Positions 38,301 to 50,750 of a stretch of 64,000 nucleotides of DNA are shown piece by piece (within the stretch, counting starts at the first letter, position 1; every line of letters begins with the position of its first letter). Both the position numbers and the translations under genes were made by a program. The DNA comes from Casuarina equisetifolia (lineage: Eukaryota; Streptophyta; Magnoliopsida; Fagales; Casuarinaceae). A model generated the notes under the pieces. That model did not search any database. It saw only the letters and a list, made by a program, of their open reading frames with translations, and was not told the DNA's origin. The DNA lies in contig CM052360.1 in the NCBI GenBank assembly GCA_028551475.1, positions 6,002,501 to 6,066,500 of the forward strand, written 5' to 3'.

Positions 38301-41300
38301 TCATGTAAGGAGAAGCAAGAAACTACAACTAGCAAGAACTGAACCAGGAAAGGACGGATAGCATGAACCTACACGGTAGCATTGAATTGCCTCATCAATT
38401 CTCCCCGAATCTTTCAAAGCATTACCCTTCAAAATAACAAAGCAAGAAATATTAGTTTAAACTAAAAGACAAAGGTGGAAGTACAACATACCAATTCACT
38501 GTAAAGGATCCCACAAATAGAGGGACAAAATGACCCACCAAATTATTGTATGCCTCCAGAAATTCTGAGTCAAGAGAAATGGCTTGCTTATAATGGAAAA
38601 TTGCCATTTCCAAGTTGCTTTGTTCGTAGTATATACTAGCCAAATTGCCTGCACCATGTGTTGTATTTCAATGAGTAAGAACTAAGTTAAAGCCATGCAA
38701 TAAAACAGTTTAAATTTTTATGACCAAGTTTCCTACACGTGAGAAAATACTAGAGTTGCAGGAATAAAATATAGACACCATCAGGCACAAAGAACAAATC
38801 AGCACCAAAATCTAAATCCTGATCTGTCAGAAATTTGGAACTAAAAGACATGGACTTGGAAAATGGTCCCTCATAGCCCTCGTTATCTGATTTCCAATCA
38901 AATAATGTAATTTAACCAGGATCAACATTTACTGAACACTCTATCCACAAGACTAAAGTAACTTTAACCCAAAACAATATCTGTAGGCATGCTTTTGGTC
39001 CTGAAATCAGACCTCTAAAAGCTAGCTCGACATATTTGAACAGCTACCAGGTGCCACAGTACAAAAGCTGATGTGATGCCATTGCATTGCTGAAGAAGAA
39101 ATATTTTCTTTTCCGAAAGAAGATTTCCTTTCCAACACTCTTTTTCCCTTTGCAACACTAAAATCTCTCTTTTTGAGATCTTTACCCCAAATTTTTTTCC
39201 CAGCCTTTTGACAGCAACTACCACCTCCAAACCTACCTAACAAACTTCAATCCCTCATTGCTAGGAAAATTTTGTTTTCTTTAAAATCTAAACCTCCAAA
39301 CTTCTGTCACGTAAATAAGCTACAAACGGAAAAGAAAAGAAAATTTTACGCAACATAAAATAAAGATAACAAATCAGGGAACCTTTTCAGTCAAAAGATC
39401 TGTTGATTTTCTTGAGTCAAGTGTATTTTCTTTCTTCTGTAAGTTTGGGCATAAGCGACAGTTGTAGGCCATTTTTTTCCCCTACTCATAGGTAAGTCAC
39501 CTAATGACTTAACGTTTGGGCCAGGGTCCAGTTCAATTAGAAGTCTGCTTAGAAGTCCAAGTAGCTCTAGGCACAACAAGAAAACTAAAGATCTGGATGA
39601 TTTAAGTATGTCATTGGTGAAAAAACTGGGTTTAATGGTAGAAATAATTCTGACTTCAGGTCATAGAGAGCTTGTGGGCCCCGTGTTTTGTCACTGCTTA
39701 TTCTTACCATTCACATCACATTGTTCCCGCCCAGGACAGATTCAGGATTCTCTGTTTATTCCTCTTAACCCCAAACCAGATCCCTTTTGTGATACCCTTT
39801 TGCAATTCTTGAGCCTAAATTTTTCCCAGGCTTTTGACAACTTACACTTGCAAAATGACCTAGAGAAATATAATTTGCTGCTGCCATAAAATTTCACTTT
39901 TTCTGAAATATGACACACTACCTATTATTGGTAGGACAGGTATTGATTGTCCTATGTCAAAAGCATAACCAGACAGTGGGAAGCCAGAAATAGTCTTGCA
40001 AACATAGAAGCTTTGGAAGACTCACCATAGGCCATAACATAGTCTGGTCGCACCTGAAGAGCACGCTGGTAACATAATATGGCCTCTTGAGGCATTCCAA
40101 GAGCCTGGAAAAGGCAAAAGAAACTCTTGTTTTTCCCGAGTACCTGACCGAGCACTTTCAGCTACTCGACCTTACTAGCAGAACACAAATAGCTTACCTT
40201 ATATACATTTCCAAGATTCAGGTAGGCATCAGAAAATGTTGGTTTGAGCTTTATAGCTTCCTGAAAACAAAAAGATGAATCATAAAATTGAAGAAAGCCA
40301 CAGAGAGAAAGAAACAACCTACTATTAATATTGAAAACATATACCATGTGAAGTGAGGAACAAAACATGAATGCAAACCTATGCGGCCATATCTATAATT
40401 AATTTGATTGCTTTCATATTTACCAATGAATTCTAATTATTTGATTCATACTGGAAAGGTTTATAATACTTTCTCAAGGTTTCAAGACCAAGAAGTTAAA
40501 ACATAAATCCTTGAAGGAACCAGGCAACAGATGCACTAGCAACTTTGGGAATAGAATTCCTTATAAGCATGTCCACGATCAGATTCTACTATGTACATTT
40601 GACACGTAAACAGTAACAATATTTGCAACTTCTTGTCTAGTTGTCCCTTTAATATTATATGCCTCTGTGCCTCAACGGAACATGCACAGAGCCCCCCGTC
40701 ATACACAGATGCTCATACACAGAAACACACTTACATGTACAAGTGCGCTACAGGCATACCAACACACCCAAACGAGCATGACTGCACGATCTGGATTACT
40801 TACCTTGTAATATTGCAGAGCCCTATTAAGCTCACCAGCTTCCATGAAAAGACCAGCCAGATTGGACCATGCAATTGCAAAATTTGGTTGGATTCGAAGA
40901 GCCTCAACATAGCAGTTGTATGCCTACACAATGCGTAGTTAATGACTTAAACATCTCAGCACACCGTATCTAAGACAGTATTCTAATCTGTCCTTTAGCA
41001 ACCAAATAACAACTGAAACAACTTAATCCCACACCCAAAGCCAGAACAAACTTATAAGGTTCAGAATATGCCAATGAAAACTCCCCAAAAGGCTTAGAGA
41101 AACAACTCCACGCCTCCCTCAGGCTAATAATAATGCTTCCATAGAAAATTGGTTCACAAGTCAATACACATTGGTCAAGTTACAACAGATTTTGCTTTGA
41201 GAATTCTATCTTCAACATTTCCTACTTTTTCCCAGAGAAAAGAAAGTACTCCTTCTTAGGTAACCAAATAACTGTTTAAAAAACCAAATCAAATTTCACT

Positions 41301-44177
41301 TTTGCCTAAACAACTCCAGCACAACACTAATTAAGTCATTCCAAACAGATTATTTTGATATGAGAGAGAATGACAGAGAAATTCTAAGCTATAAAATTTG
41401 TACCTCTGGCACTAAACCTTGAGCTTTCATCAAATTCCCAAGGTTGCTGTGAGCATCAACCTGAACCAATGAACAGAAACTTCACAAGTATCTCAAAGAA
41501 TCTGGTAATTGTAATAAATTCAACAGAGAAAGAACATGCCAAACGAGGGTTTAACGCAAGAGCCTGTCGGCAACACTGAGCTGCCTCATTAAATCTTCCT
41601 TTCCGCATGTATGCACTTGCTAAGTTTGACCATGCATCAGCAAAGTTGGGTCGAAGCTGCAACACAAGAATTTAAACTAATTGACAAACTCAGAAGCAAA
41701 ATCGCTAATCAGCTCAGAATATTCACGTTTCATTTTCAGATACAGGAGGTTGAAAATTGACACAAAAAAAAAAATCAAATAGCTATAAAAATCATGTTAG
41801 AGTGGCGGCAAGAAAAGGAACTGGTGATAAACCCAGAAAGGAGGTATCAAAACAGAGTAAAAACACCATGAAACTCATATACAGATTAATTGTCTCTTCC
41901 ATAAAATAAAAAAAACCAGCAGATATAAAATGTAACAGGCCACCTTTGGTGTTAATCAAGTTATCAATATCAGACATACAGCAATGCCCATAACAAGAAA
42001 AAATAACAAATAGACTTAACAAAATTGACAGTACTTGTGAATTCAGTCTGCATTTATAGAGGAAATGCTTAACAAGAAAAAATAACAAATAGACTTAACA
42101 AAATTGTCAGTATTTGTAAATTCAGTCAGAATGTATAGAGGGAATGAATCTTAACAACAAAAGCGAAAAAGCCAGACCATCAGATCAACAGTACTCAGCA
42201 TCAATGAGGTTTAAAAGTGTTAAACTTACGATTCTTAACCTCAAATGAAGCTAAGTGCTGATGCAACATAATGAATGGCAATCAGTGCATGTAACTTCTT
42301 TTCAATGATTAAGAAATACCACATCCCTACTGCAATCTCTGATAAGAACATGAAGACTAATAAAATAAGTTCTCAATCCCACATTCTTTCAGATAGTAAG
42401 ATTGACATATTAGGCTACTAGATTGACAGGCTTACAGATGATACAAACCTCAATGGCAATCAAATAGTAGCGAATTGCAAAATCAATATTTCCCTTCTCC
42501 TGTTCCAGAAAAAAACGATTATCATCCATTAGACGCTCATAGCTTAAATATTCTAGGAGTCACAATGACCTAAGGTACTTAAAAGCATACCTTCCAAGCA
42601 TTGGCCATATTTCCATAGCACTCAGCAAAACGGGGGTCAATTCGAAGAGCTTCTTCATTTTTTGCAATGCACATATCAAAATCATGCAACTAAAAAAGAA
42701 TTGAGGCAGAAATGTTAGGATAAGACACAGAAAAGACACTTTCAGCCTTTTACTGCTTGTAAAACATATTTTTTAGGGCTTTGAAAAAAGGATAGAATCT
42801 AAGAGAACTAGAGTCAAAATGGAACTTTGTCTAGCAACCTGATAATGGATTGCACCCAAAAGAAGAAGATTATCAGTACGCTGTGGGTTCCTCTCATAAA
42901 CAGCATTACTGTGTTCCAATGCCTGCTTAAAATTTCCAGCTTTGTACATCTGGTGAGCAAGGGCCATGAGCACACCTTCATCAACTGCACGCAGTATATG
43001 AAAAAAGAAAGTAGCTTCAGCAACAAGACATGAAAAGTTTGAATATCAACACAATTCAACAGAGAAGTCTGGAGAAAACAGAAGCAGCATGAAGATAACC
43101 AATGCACTCCTTAGATAAACATTAGGCAATAAAAGGAAATATATGGCTGGAATCCATGTTTTTAAGTAAACCATTATTAAGAAACAGAAAAGGGGCACAA
43201 GATGTACACAAGACGTGCAGAAGAGATATAAACTGTACGTATAATCAACTGCCTAATGCCTACTCGAAATTGATTTTTTAGGTTGTCTCGAGTCCAAAAT
43301 GAAACCCTTTGACTAACTTTGCCATGAACAGATTACACATGTCGATTTTCTAAAACTACAAAAGCAAAAGACTCTAACAAAACCGGAACAATTAAATCTT
43401 GTATAATTTTACACTAATTGATCATTATCAAGGCCTAGTTGATTCAATCAAAGTCGACTGCTTATGTTACATTGTACCCCTCGATTCTACGCATTAAACA
43501 TAACAATCAAATCTTCTCCATAAAGACTCATTAGCTCTTCCGATCTAGCTTCAACGTGAAAGTAGGGCTAGAAGAATAAATTCAAACGAATAAAACCATT
43601 CACGTCATACGTATAGAAACGAATCACTACCCGGCCGATATTCCCTCTACTATAAATAAAAAATAAAAGCAGCACAAGAAAAGAATGAATTAATCAAACA
43701 AATAAAGCTCGCAGACTCTAGAATCGCATGTTCTCTCAGACCTCAAGAAAACATATGAAATCGGAATCGCTGCCCCGTACACTTACTGAGGAAGAGAATT
43801 CTATGTAGGAAAACTAGACACAAAAGCAAACGAGAAAAAAAACACATAGATATAAATCGCAGCCGATTTCTTGATTATCAAACTGTAAAATAAAGAAATC
43901 AAAGACGGACAAGCCAGAACTATTCCAGAACATCTAGCCAACGACTTGATCCAAACCCTAGTTAGACATCATCAAACACAAAATCCCAGATCAAAATTCG
44001 AGAAAATATATATAACTTACCTTCATGAGAGTCCAAGGCCTGAGAGCGCTTAAGATTGGCCGAAGACGAAGAAGAAGAAACAGCAGCGAATGACTCATCG
44101 CGGGACTCCGCTTTGACCGAAGCCAGTTGAAGCTGTTGATGGTGGTGCTGCCGCGGATCGCCCTGCAGCGAGAGCAT
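32397..44177 (-). CDS. SEC: SECRET AGENT-type O-GlcNAc transferase
   Basis: Transfers GlcNAc from UDP-GlcNAc to Ser/Thr of nuclear and cytosolic proteins (GT41 family; partners such as DELLA proteins known in Arabidopsis). 28 coding exons join to 979 aa, close to Arabidopsis SEC (977). In transcript order (high-low): 44177-44021, 42984-42839, 42689-42591, 42499-42449, 41656-41540, 41460-41404, 40923-40804, 40260-40198, 40104-40026, 38648-38539, 38426-38373, 38270-38203, 38086-37984, 37893-37691, 37600-37504, 36332-36261, 36137-36061, 35885-35769, 35680-35596, 35486-35319, 35047-34937, 34855-34769, 34675-34548, 34456-34374, 34256-34151, 33989-33843, 32852-32732, 32510-32397. An N-terminal Gln/His- and Ser-rich tail precedes about 13 TPRs (residues 55-500). 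The catalytic part begins at CVCDWED (residue 509) and keeps [20 protein letters not shown] and [11 protein letters not shown], the sugar-nucleotide sites known in OGT. All phases are consistent. One intron is GC-AG. Confidence 0.96.
33050..33540. repeat. Foldback (inverted-repeat) element in a SEC intron
   Basis: In the intron between SEC exons 26 and 27. The left arm (about 33,248-33,316) and right arm (about 33,331-33,393) are reverse complements: GGAATGTGT...GAGGCCTCT...CAATCTCTC on the left, against GAGAGATTG...AGAGGCCTC...ACACATTCC on the right, with a loop of only about 15-20 bases. Weaker complementarity extends outward. It resembles a foldback MITE; target duplication not identified. 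Confidence 0.7.
34856..34936 (-). other. 81-bp SEC intron, in frame and without stop
   Basis: Removed between exon 21 (ending LVTDE) and exon 22 (starting FVSPSRF). Ends are GAG|GTTGGAG and TTTGCAG|TTT. The 27 codons stay open if the intron is retained. Conserved SEC proteins continue directly from DE to FVSP, which supports splicing. Confidence 0.8.
41461..41539 (-). other. GC-AG intron in SEC (79 bp)
   Basis: Between exon 5 (ending ALALNPRL) and exon 6 (starting VDAHSNLG). On the - strand the donor is TTG|GCATGT and the acceptor TTCAG|GTT. The nearest GT, four bases further on, would break the TPR reading frame, so a GC donor is the only choice that gives the conserved protein. Confidence 0.75.
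41992..42149. repeat. 79-bp tandem duplication in a SEC intron
   Basis: Two adjacent copies starting AACAAGAAAAAATAACAAAT at 41,992 and 42,071, with a handful of mismatches, within the intron between exons 4 and 5. Confidence 0.8.
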
Positions 44178-46137
44178 TGTTGCGGCCGTTTGGATCAACA
44201 GAAAATCGGGGGAACGGTATGATGGACCGTCAAGGAGCAGAGATTTTCTAGCGAAGGAAGAGGAAGAGGGTTTTTTTCTCAAGAAGATGGTCCCAGATCT
44301 TTTCTCCAACGGGTTTTCAGAGTTTTTGGGAAGCCCCTCTTCTACGTCTCTAGCCGTCTCTCTCCTCGCTTTCACTGTTACTAAAAGGGACTCCTCGACC
44401 CTTGAATGTCTCGCCTCTCTGTCGGGCTTTCTTCTGCTACTCACTATCCGAGAATTACTCGTATACATATCCAACCACGACGCAACACGTGGAATCACAT
44501 GGAACCTCTCGATTTTAGGCCCAAGCTTGGACTCGAGTTGCCGAAGTCATTGTGTATGTGGTGCGTTGCTGCAGGGTGGTGATTGTGATTCCAGACAGAG
44601 CAGACAGGACCGTACCGCACCCGCAAGTAACCCCCCATTGCTCTCTCTAAAAGCGCACGCGGCTACGCGACACGTGGTCCAAGAAAAAGGGTACACGGAA
44701 GGTGATGGTTGGTAGAGGCTACGACATCTGGTTCATGCGCACTTTCCCGATCTTAGACTGGGAATCTCTCATCTTTTATAATCCGCACACGGTACGTATG
44801 CCATGTTCGACGAATTCGTATCCCTTCTTTTTACCCGTAAAATCCAAGTTCAGATATTCCTTTCGACTTTCCATAACTACCCCTTATGCCTTAAACCCTC
44901 TTCCTTCAGTTTCCGTTATTTTTCTCTTTTAGAACTCCCCATTGACCAAAGAGGATTCGACCCTTTAATTTTTATTTCCCAATCATCTTTTCCTAATTTC
45001 TCTTTTATGTTTGGATGAAAATAACATCATTAAAATAAAATTTAAAAAGAAAATAAAACATTCTAATGTTCAGGTTAGTTTTTGGGTTAAATTTGTATCT
45101 TCTAACTTTTTCTTTATCTTCTTTCTCCCTAATAACAATAATTATGGTACAATGAGAAAAAGGAAATGTGTAAATTAACAAAATGGATATTGATGTCTTT
45201 TGCTAGAATAACAATAATTATGGTACAATGAGAAAAAGGAAATGTGTAAATTAACAAAATGGATATTGATGTCTTTTGCTAGAAAATCTAAACAGAAGAG
45301 GAATATTCATAAAAAAAAGTTAAAAAGTTGGATCTTAAACTAAAACAAAATCAAAGCACAAAAAGAGCTCGATATAAATAAATTATTTCCTCGTGTATAC
45401 CTACCTGGTATTATGTGAATTATGGTGTAGTGGAACTTCCAATCACAATAACAATTTAAATCTTAGTAAAACTATAATTAAGATGGGATTTGTTCAATAA
45501 CTAAAATATTATCCTCGAGAGATTGATCCGTGTCCATCTTGAGGGTGCATATCACCGTAGAAACACATATAACAGGATAACGATAAAATGGGACAAAAGG
45601 AATTTATGATGTAGTAATTTTTCCTCGTTTAGATTATTGAAACGCTCAAATTATGTGCTTATTTGCAGGCTTTGGAAGAGTGTCGGAAAAACCAACCAAA
45701 AAATGATTCAACGCAGATGATGAAGCATCTTTTAAGCAGTTGTTGGGTGTGAAAATTGGAGAAAAAAAAAAAAGGTCTACTTATGACCAGGTGGCTTGTA
45801 TTGAAATCATGACATCTGTTAATCAAACTAACATTGCTTAATACAAGTTCGCTTTCATTGAGGTTTCACTGTAATAAACTATGATCATTAATTGTGGCTC
45901 GTAATTTTTTGTGATAGTCATTGCTATGAAATACACATAAAATGGGCATTTTCGGACCTTTGGCATTGACCGACACTTGAGACTATTCTTTTGTGTACTT
46001 GGTAATTTTCTCTATCCAAGCACAAACTTATTAGATAAAAAAAGTTATAGTTTACAGAAAGCATCAAAAAATCGTTTTCATGCTTTCAACTAATTATCCT
46101 TTTATCCTTTTATCCTTTGTCTACATAGAAAATAAAT
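44178..46137. other. SEC 5' region and intergenic DNA
   Basis: 44,178-44,500 is the SEC upstream side; a frame open upstream of the SEC ATG is taken as 5' UTR because the conserved protein starts [10 protein letters not shown]. No other gene was recognised. 45131-45206 and 45207-45282 are a perfect 76-bp tandem duplication (AATAACAATAATTATGGTAC and onward). Confidence 0.6.
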
Positions 46138-46610
46138 TGGCTTAATTTATACAGGCCCCACCACAAATTGGGTCGATTTTAGAAGTACAAGGCCTGAACT
46201 TGTCAGTTGATCTCTCGCGCCTTTAAAGCATCAATTGTCATTTTAAATTACTAGAAAACTCAAACCCCGAGCAAAATCAAAGGGTATCAAACATCCAAGT
46301 TGTTAAAGAACAACGCTTTTTATCTTAAATTGGACATATAAAGCATGCTATTAATTCAAATAATTATCTATTTTCTTTTCATTATAAATATATTATGGTT
46401 GTCAAAAAAATTTGTTAGTAAAACAAATAAAATAGAAATACAAAAGTATATTGGAAATAAGAAAAAGTATGATGCATTTCCCAAAAAGAGAAAATAAAAA
46501 ATCCGAAGTTGAGAGCCTTTTGCATGGCTGAAGCATGAATAAGAGTGGCAATATTATGTGTTCAAAAATAGACATTGAAATAAATCAATTACGTTAATAA
46601 GTCGAAGCCC
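46138..46610 (+). repeat. Duplicated block A (partner of the RPS8 5' flank)
   Basis: Aligns with 50,085-50,510: shared blocks include AAATTGGGTC, ATCATTTTAAAT-like sequence, CAAACCCCGA, AATAATTATCTATTTTCT and TTGCATGGCTGAAG(C/G)ATGAATAAGAGT. The two copies are in direct orientation, about 3.9 kb apart. Confidence 0.75.
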
Positions 46611-49600
46611 ATGGCAATTCTCCACCTTAGAATCACAGCTACGCGCCATCTAAGTACCTCATCTTCCGGGAAAACTATTTTCCCGTTGACCAATGCCAAC
46701 ATCTCTCAAGCTCATTCAAACTCGTTCAAATTCTTTAAACTAATTGTGTTAAATTTGATTTCAATTCTTTAAACAATTATTTGGTAAAATGATCAAGGGA
46801 AAATCATTAATACAAACACCATCTTTAAGTCTCTATTCTCACCCCTTCGTGCATTGGATCACTTCCTTTCCTCTCTCCGTTGATTATTTGTTTCAATCCT
46901 CCGACTAAGTTGGTATCGAAGCCTTTTTGCCAAAAACCCTCTTTCAAAATAGAATCAATGGCCTCCTTTTCAAAATTAATTTCTCAAGTTAATTTCTCTT
47001 CCTTCCTTTGTTCACCTTATTTCCGTTCACGTCAACTTTGTTCCCTCTCTTATGGCTGACGCAATTGCTTCAAAAGTCATCTCCACCCTTTTTCTTGGCA
47101 AGAGATTAGATGGAAAAGTTTTGAAAGTTAAAAAAAGTTGAAAGCCCAAACCCTAACCCAAGAGTTAGTAAATAAATTAGAGGAACACTTATTTTATTTT
47201 AACCTTACAATATATCATGTTTTTGATATGAGACTTTCATCTTACATAGATGTCTCCACAATTGAGCAACATTAGACTAAAGGTCACATGATATATAACA
47301 AATTCAATTCAAGTTCTATTACCAAATTAGAAGGCTTAAAAGCCTAACTCAAAAACTAGCTTAAAAGTTAAAGAGACATTTCTTATATTTAAACTCCATT
47401 AATAGATATCATGTTTCTCATGTAGAGCTTTCATCTTGCACGTAGAAAACACATGTAACTCATTTGCTTTTATATAACTCCCTTTTTAACTTCTCTTAAT
47501 TGTAGATGGCATTGAATCATCTCCACCATATCTCCTTTAGTAACATCAAAGTAGCTCCAATGCAACCCCCAGTCCAAACTCGACTAACATTGCACAATTA
47601 ACACAAGACGTCTTAAATGGATTGTAGCCATCTCCACGAATTCAATAGTCATTCAATGTTTAAACACCAAACCTTGGCATCGACATGGGCATATCCTTCG
47701 TCTACTTATGATCAATATTTAGCATAAGTTGCTTTTTTTTTTCAAATGCAACTACAAATAATGAAGTAAGATAGCAAATTAGTGACAAAATATGTATAAT
47801 AAATAACTAAAATTTACAATAAGCTCTCAATCGTAGGTAAGATTATTTTTTAATATGAATACCAAACACGTATATTTCATGGTAGTGAATTCAATCAACT
47901 CATAACAACAACTTCAATGCAAACCCATGCTAGTCCACCCTTAGGAGGGACCTTCACAGTCCCCTCTTATCCAGTAAAGGTTGTCTTGAGCATTCCACCT
48001 TTGATGGAGCACAACCATTGCCTGTGGCCTTTATAGCTTACATAAGGACAATAACATTTTGGTTAACTTGGGATCCTAAAAATACTTTTTACCATGGTAA
48101 ATGTGACATTGCTTTGAAATCATTTAAACCTTTATACAATTAAATGTTTCAATTTTCAGCTTAGAACCTTTTCCGCAATAATGAAAAGACATGGAGATAT
48201 GGTTTCCTTGTCATAGTCCTCTAGTAGATTTTAAGAAGGCAAATTTCTTCATTTAGAGTTGGATTGAAAATCAATTATAAGAAGTATGTTGGTAGATTAT
48301 ATCATACTACATATTGGCAAAGCCAAATTTGTTGAGGACTTTTCAAGAGAAAAATTCTATTTCATAAGGTCGTATTCCTTAGTCATATCCACCTTAATTA
48401 TGATATTTAATCCATTTATTTTTCTATTTATCTTTTACACCATTCCTTGTGCTAAGACAATATTTTCATGAATTGCTCTAGCTTTTATAAATCATAATTA
48501 TTCAAGAAAATAATACTTAGAGGCATAGTTGATAAGCGGTCATTGAGGATCTTAGTAACAACCTTGATTCTTAAAGTATATAGACTAATGAGAGAGGCAT
48601 TGAAGAAGTGGCTCAAAAATTACCACCCATATGGAAAAAGAGAAGTGATTTTCATTTGGGTGCTATCTTGGTGGATAAAATATAAGGAATAAAAAATAAT
48701 ATGTGAATATAAAAGAAAAATATTTAAACACTTAGAGTTCCACCATCGCTCCATATTCAAGGAGATATTAGCAGTAAAAGGATTAATTGGAAATTTTCAA
48801 TTTCATCTTATTAACCATCAATTTTTTATAGTGATGGACCACTAAACATTCTAAAAAATGCTCCAATTCAAGCACAAGGTAATTCCACAGCCACAATTAC
48901 TAAGGTGGGTGAAATACTTACTGAGATAGTTATAATATTTTGATGATTTTCTATAATTCTGTGTGCACTATTTATTTTTAAAAAATAAGTTTCTTTATGT
49001 ATACTTTGTGGTGAATATGATTGAAAGTGAGTTGTGTAGCCCACAAAAGATGACTTGGTCCAAACTATTCGTACGGTCTGATTTGGCCAACCATTCTGCG
49101 CAGCCCAAGACAAAGAGGGTGATCCATGTTCCATGTGACCCATACCATAAGTGGAGCAACGCCGTACCAACGAAGGTTCGTGAATGAGAGATATTCCTCT
49201 TCCCTACACGCCCGCGTAATTCATAGGTCCCATTAGCCTTCGAAAATTTTAAACCTAGTTACCAGCCCCAGAACTTAGATGACCATTCTGGGCTCAGAAA
49301 TTCTCTCTCTCTCCGCAACGGTTGAGTACTACCTCCTCAAAAACAAGATAAATTTCTGAAGCAAATGCAGATTGGGAGATCAGAGAAATTATTTCGACAT
49401 TCGGCACTCAAAAATTAAAGTACTCGATCTTGGATCTTTCTTCTTCAAAAAGGCTTCGTAAAAGTGATTTACTTTGTGCAGAGCAACTATAGTTGAGCTT
49501 ATTATCATATACTACTCTAGAAGAAAACCCCAAAAATTAGGGTTTCTTGATTCATAAGGGTTTGCATTGTTTGCCTTTGTCGATGCTTGATTTCTTGATC

Positions 49601-50084
49601 GTTATTTGCCTTCATTCTTGTTGTATGAAGGTTTGTAGATCGCGATAAAAGCCCTTAGTTCACTTGTGTAAGTCTTCTAATATGTTGAACCTTTGTAATA
49701 CGAGGGATTGCGAACCTCTTTGTAAAACTGCGGTGGTAATAGAAGGACCTTTTATTGATTATTAAAGAAGGTGGAATAGGGTTAAAAGTGGTTAGTCTTA
49801 ATCACTTTAAAAAGTGTGCTTTGCCTTGCTCTATACTCGGTATTCTGTTGTTTATTTTTCTATTCTTGGTTAACCGTAAGAAACGTAACTTGTAGGACTT
49901 GTAAGTCTTTTGGGAACCGCAGGTCATATTGAAACAGATTGAAAATTTAATAAATTATGATTGAATATGTGGAAATATCATAAGTTTTATTAAACCAAAA
50001 TTTAAAGTTCTTACTCACTTTTTCCCTCTTAAGTTGTTTATGAAACTTATCAATTGGGTGTGCGTAAAAAAAAAAAAAAAAAAA
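46611..50084. other. Intergenic DNA with retroelement-like traces
   Basis: No intact gene. TTGGTATCGAAGCC at about 46,910 resembles a Met-tRNA primer binding site. It is followed near 47,050 by a short open start reading MADAIASKVISTLF, as in some plant Gag proteins, then decay. Positions 47,130-47,240 and 47,325-47,450 are a diverged tandem pair sharing ATATCATGTTT and GAGACTTTCATCTT-like blocks. I could not define LTRs. A poly-A run lies at 50,066-50,083. Confidence 0.4.
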
Positions 50085-50750
50085 GCTAGAAATTGGGTCA
50101 TTTTTGGAAGAAGTGTAAAGCTTTGACTTCTATTGGTCTCTCACACTTTTAAAAAATCATTTTAAATTTATTAAAAAATTCAAACCCCGAACAACATTTA
50201 GGACATCAAAACAAACCAGGTTGTTAGAGAACAATACTGTTTTTACAAATTAATCATGCAAAACATGTTATCATTGAAATAATTATCTATTTTCTCTCAA
50301 TAATAAAGATATAGTGGTTGTTAAAATTTTTTGTTAATAAAATAGACAGAATAAAAATCTAAGAATACATTGAAAATAAAAGAAACTACAAAATGCATTC
50401 CTGAAAAAAGGAAGACAAAAAATCCAAATTTGAGAATTTCTTGCATGGCTGAAGGATGAATAAGAGTATAAATATTAAATAACATGAAAGCACATCAACT
50501 ACATAATCACAGGGTTCACCATTAAGATTAAAATATCCTCAAACAGTATCCGGTAGCATCCGGATTGGGAACTACACGGATCGGGTCGGTCTGTCATTAT
50601 CGGAATGACGAAATTGACCTGCTTCTCAAATTTTCAGCCTAGGGTTTCATATAAAAGCCATCGTCATTGACACAGAAGCCGCTGCAGGTGAGCCGCAGAG
50701 GCGCTAGGAGGAGGAGCGTGAACCCTGAGTCTTCTTCGTCCTCTGCAATC
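50085..50750 (+). promoter_or_regulatory. RPS8 promoter with telo-box and TATA
   Basis: Positions 50,085-50,510 are duplicate block B. TAGGGTTT at 50640-50647 is a telo-box on the reverse strand (AAACCCTA), typical of plant ribosomal protein promoters. TATAAAA follows at 50650-50656. The RPS8 ATG is at 50751. Confidence 0.7.

Noticed and set aside
44287-44715. 142-codon + strand open frame upstream of SEC
   Set aside because: Lies opposite the SEC 5' UTR, with no recognisable domain or conserved start; likely chance.
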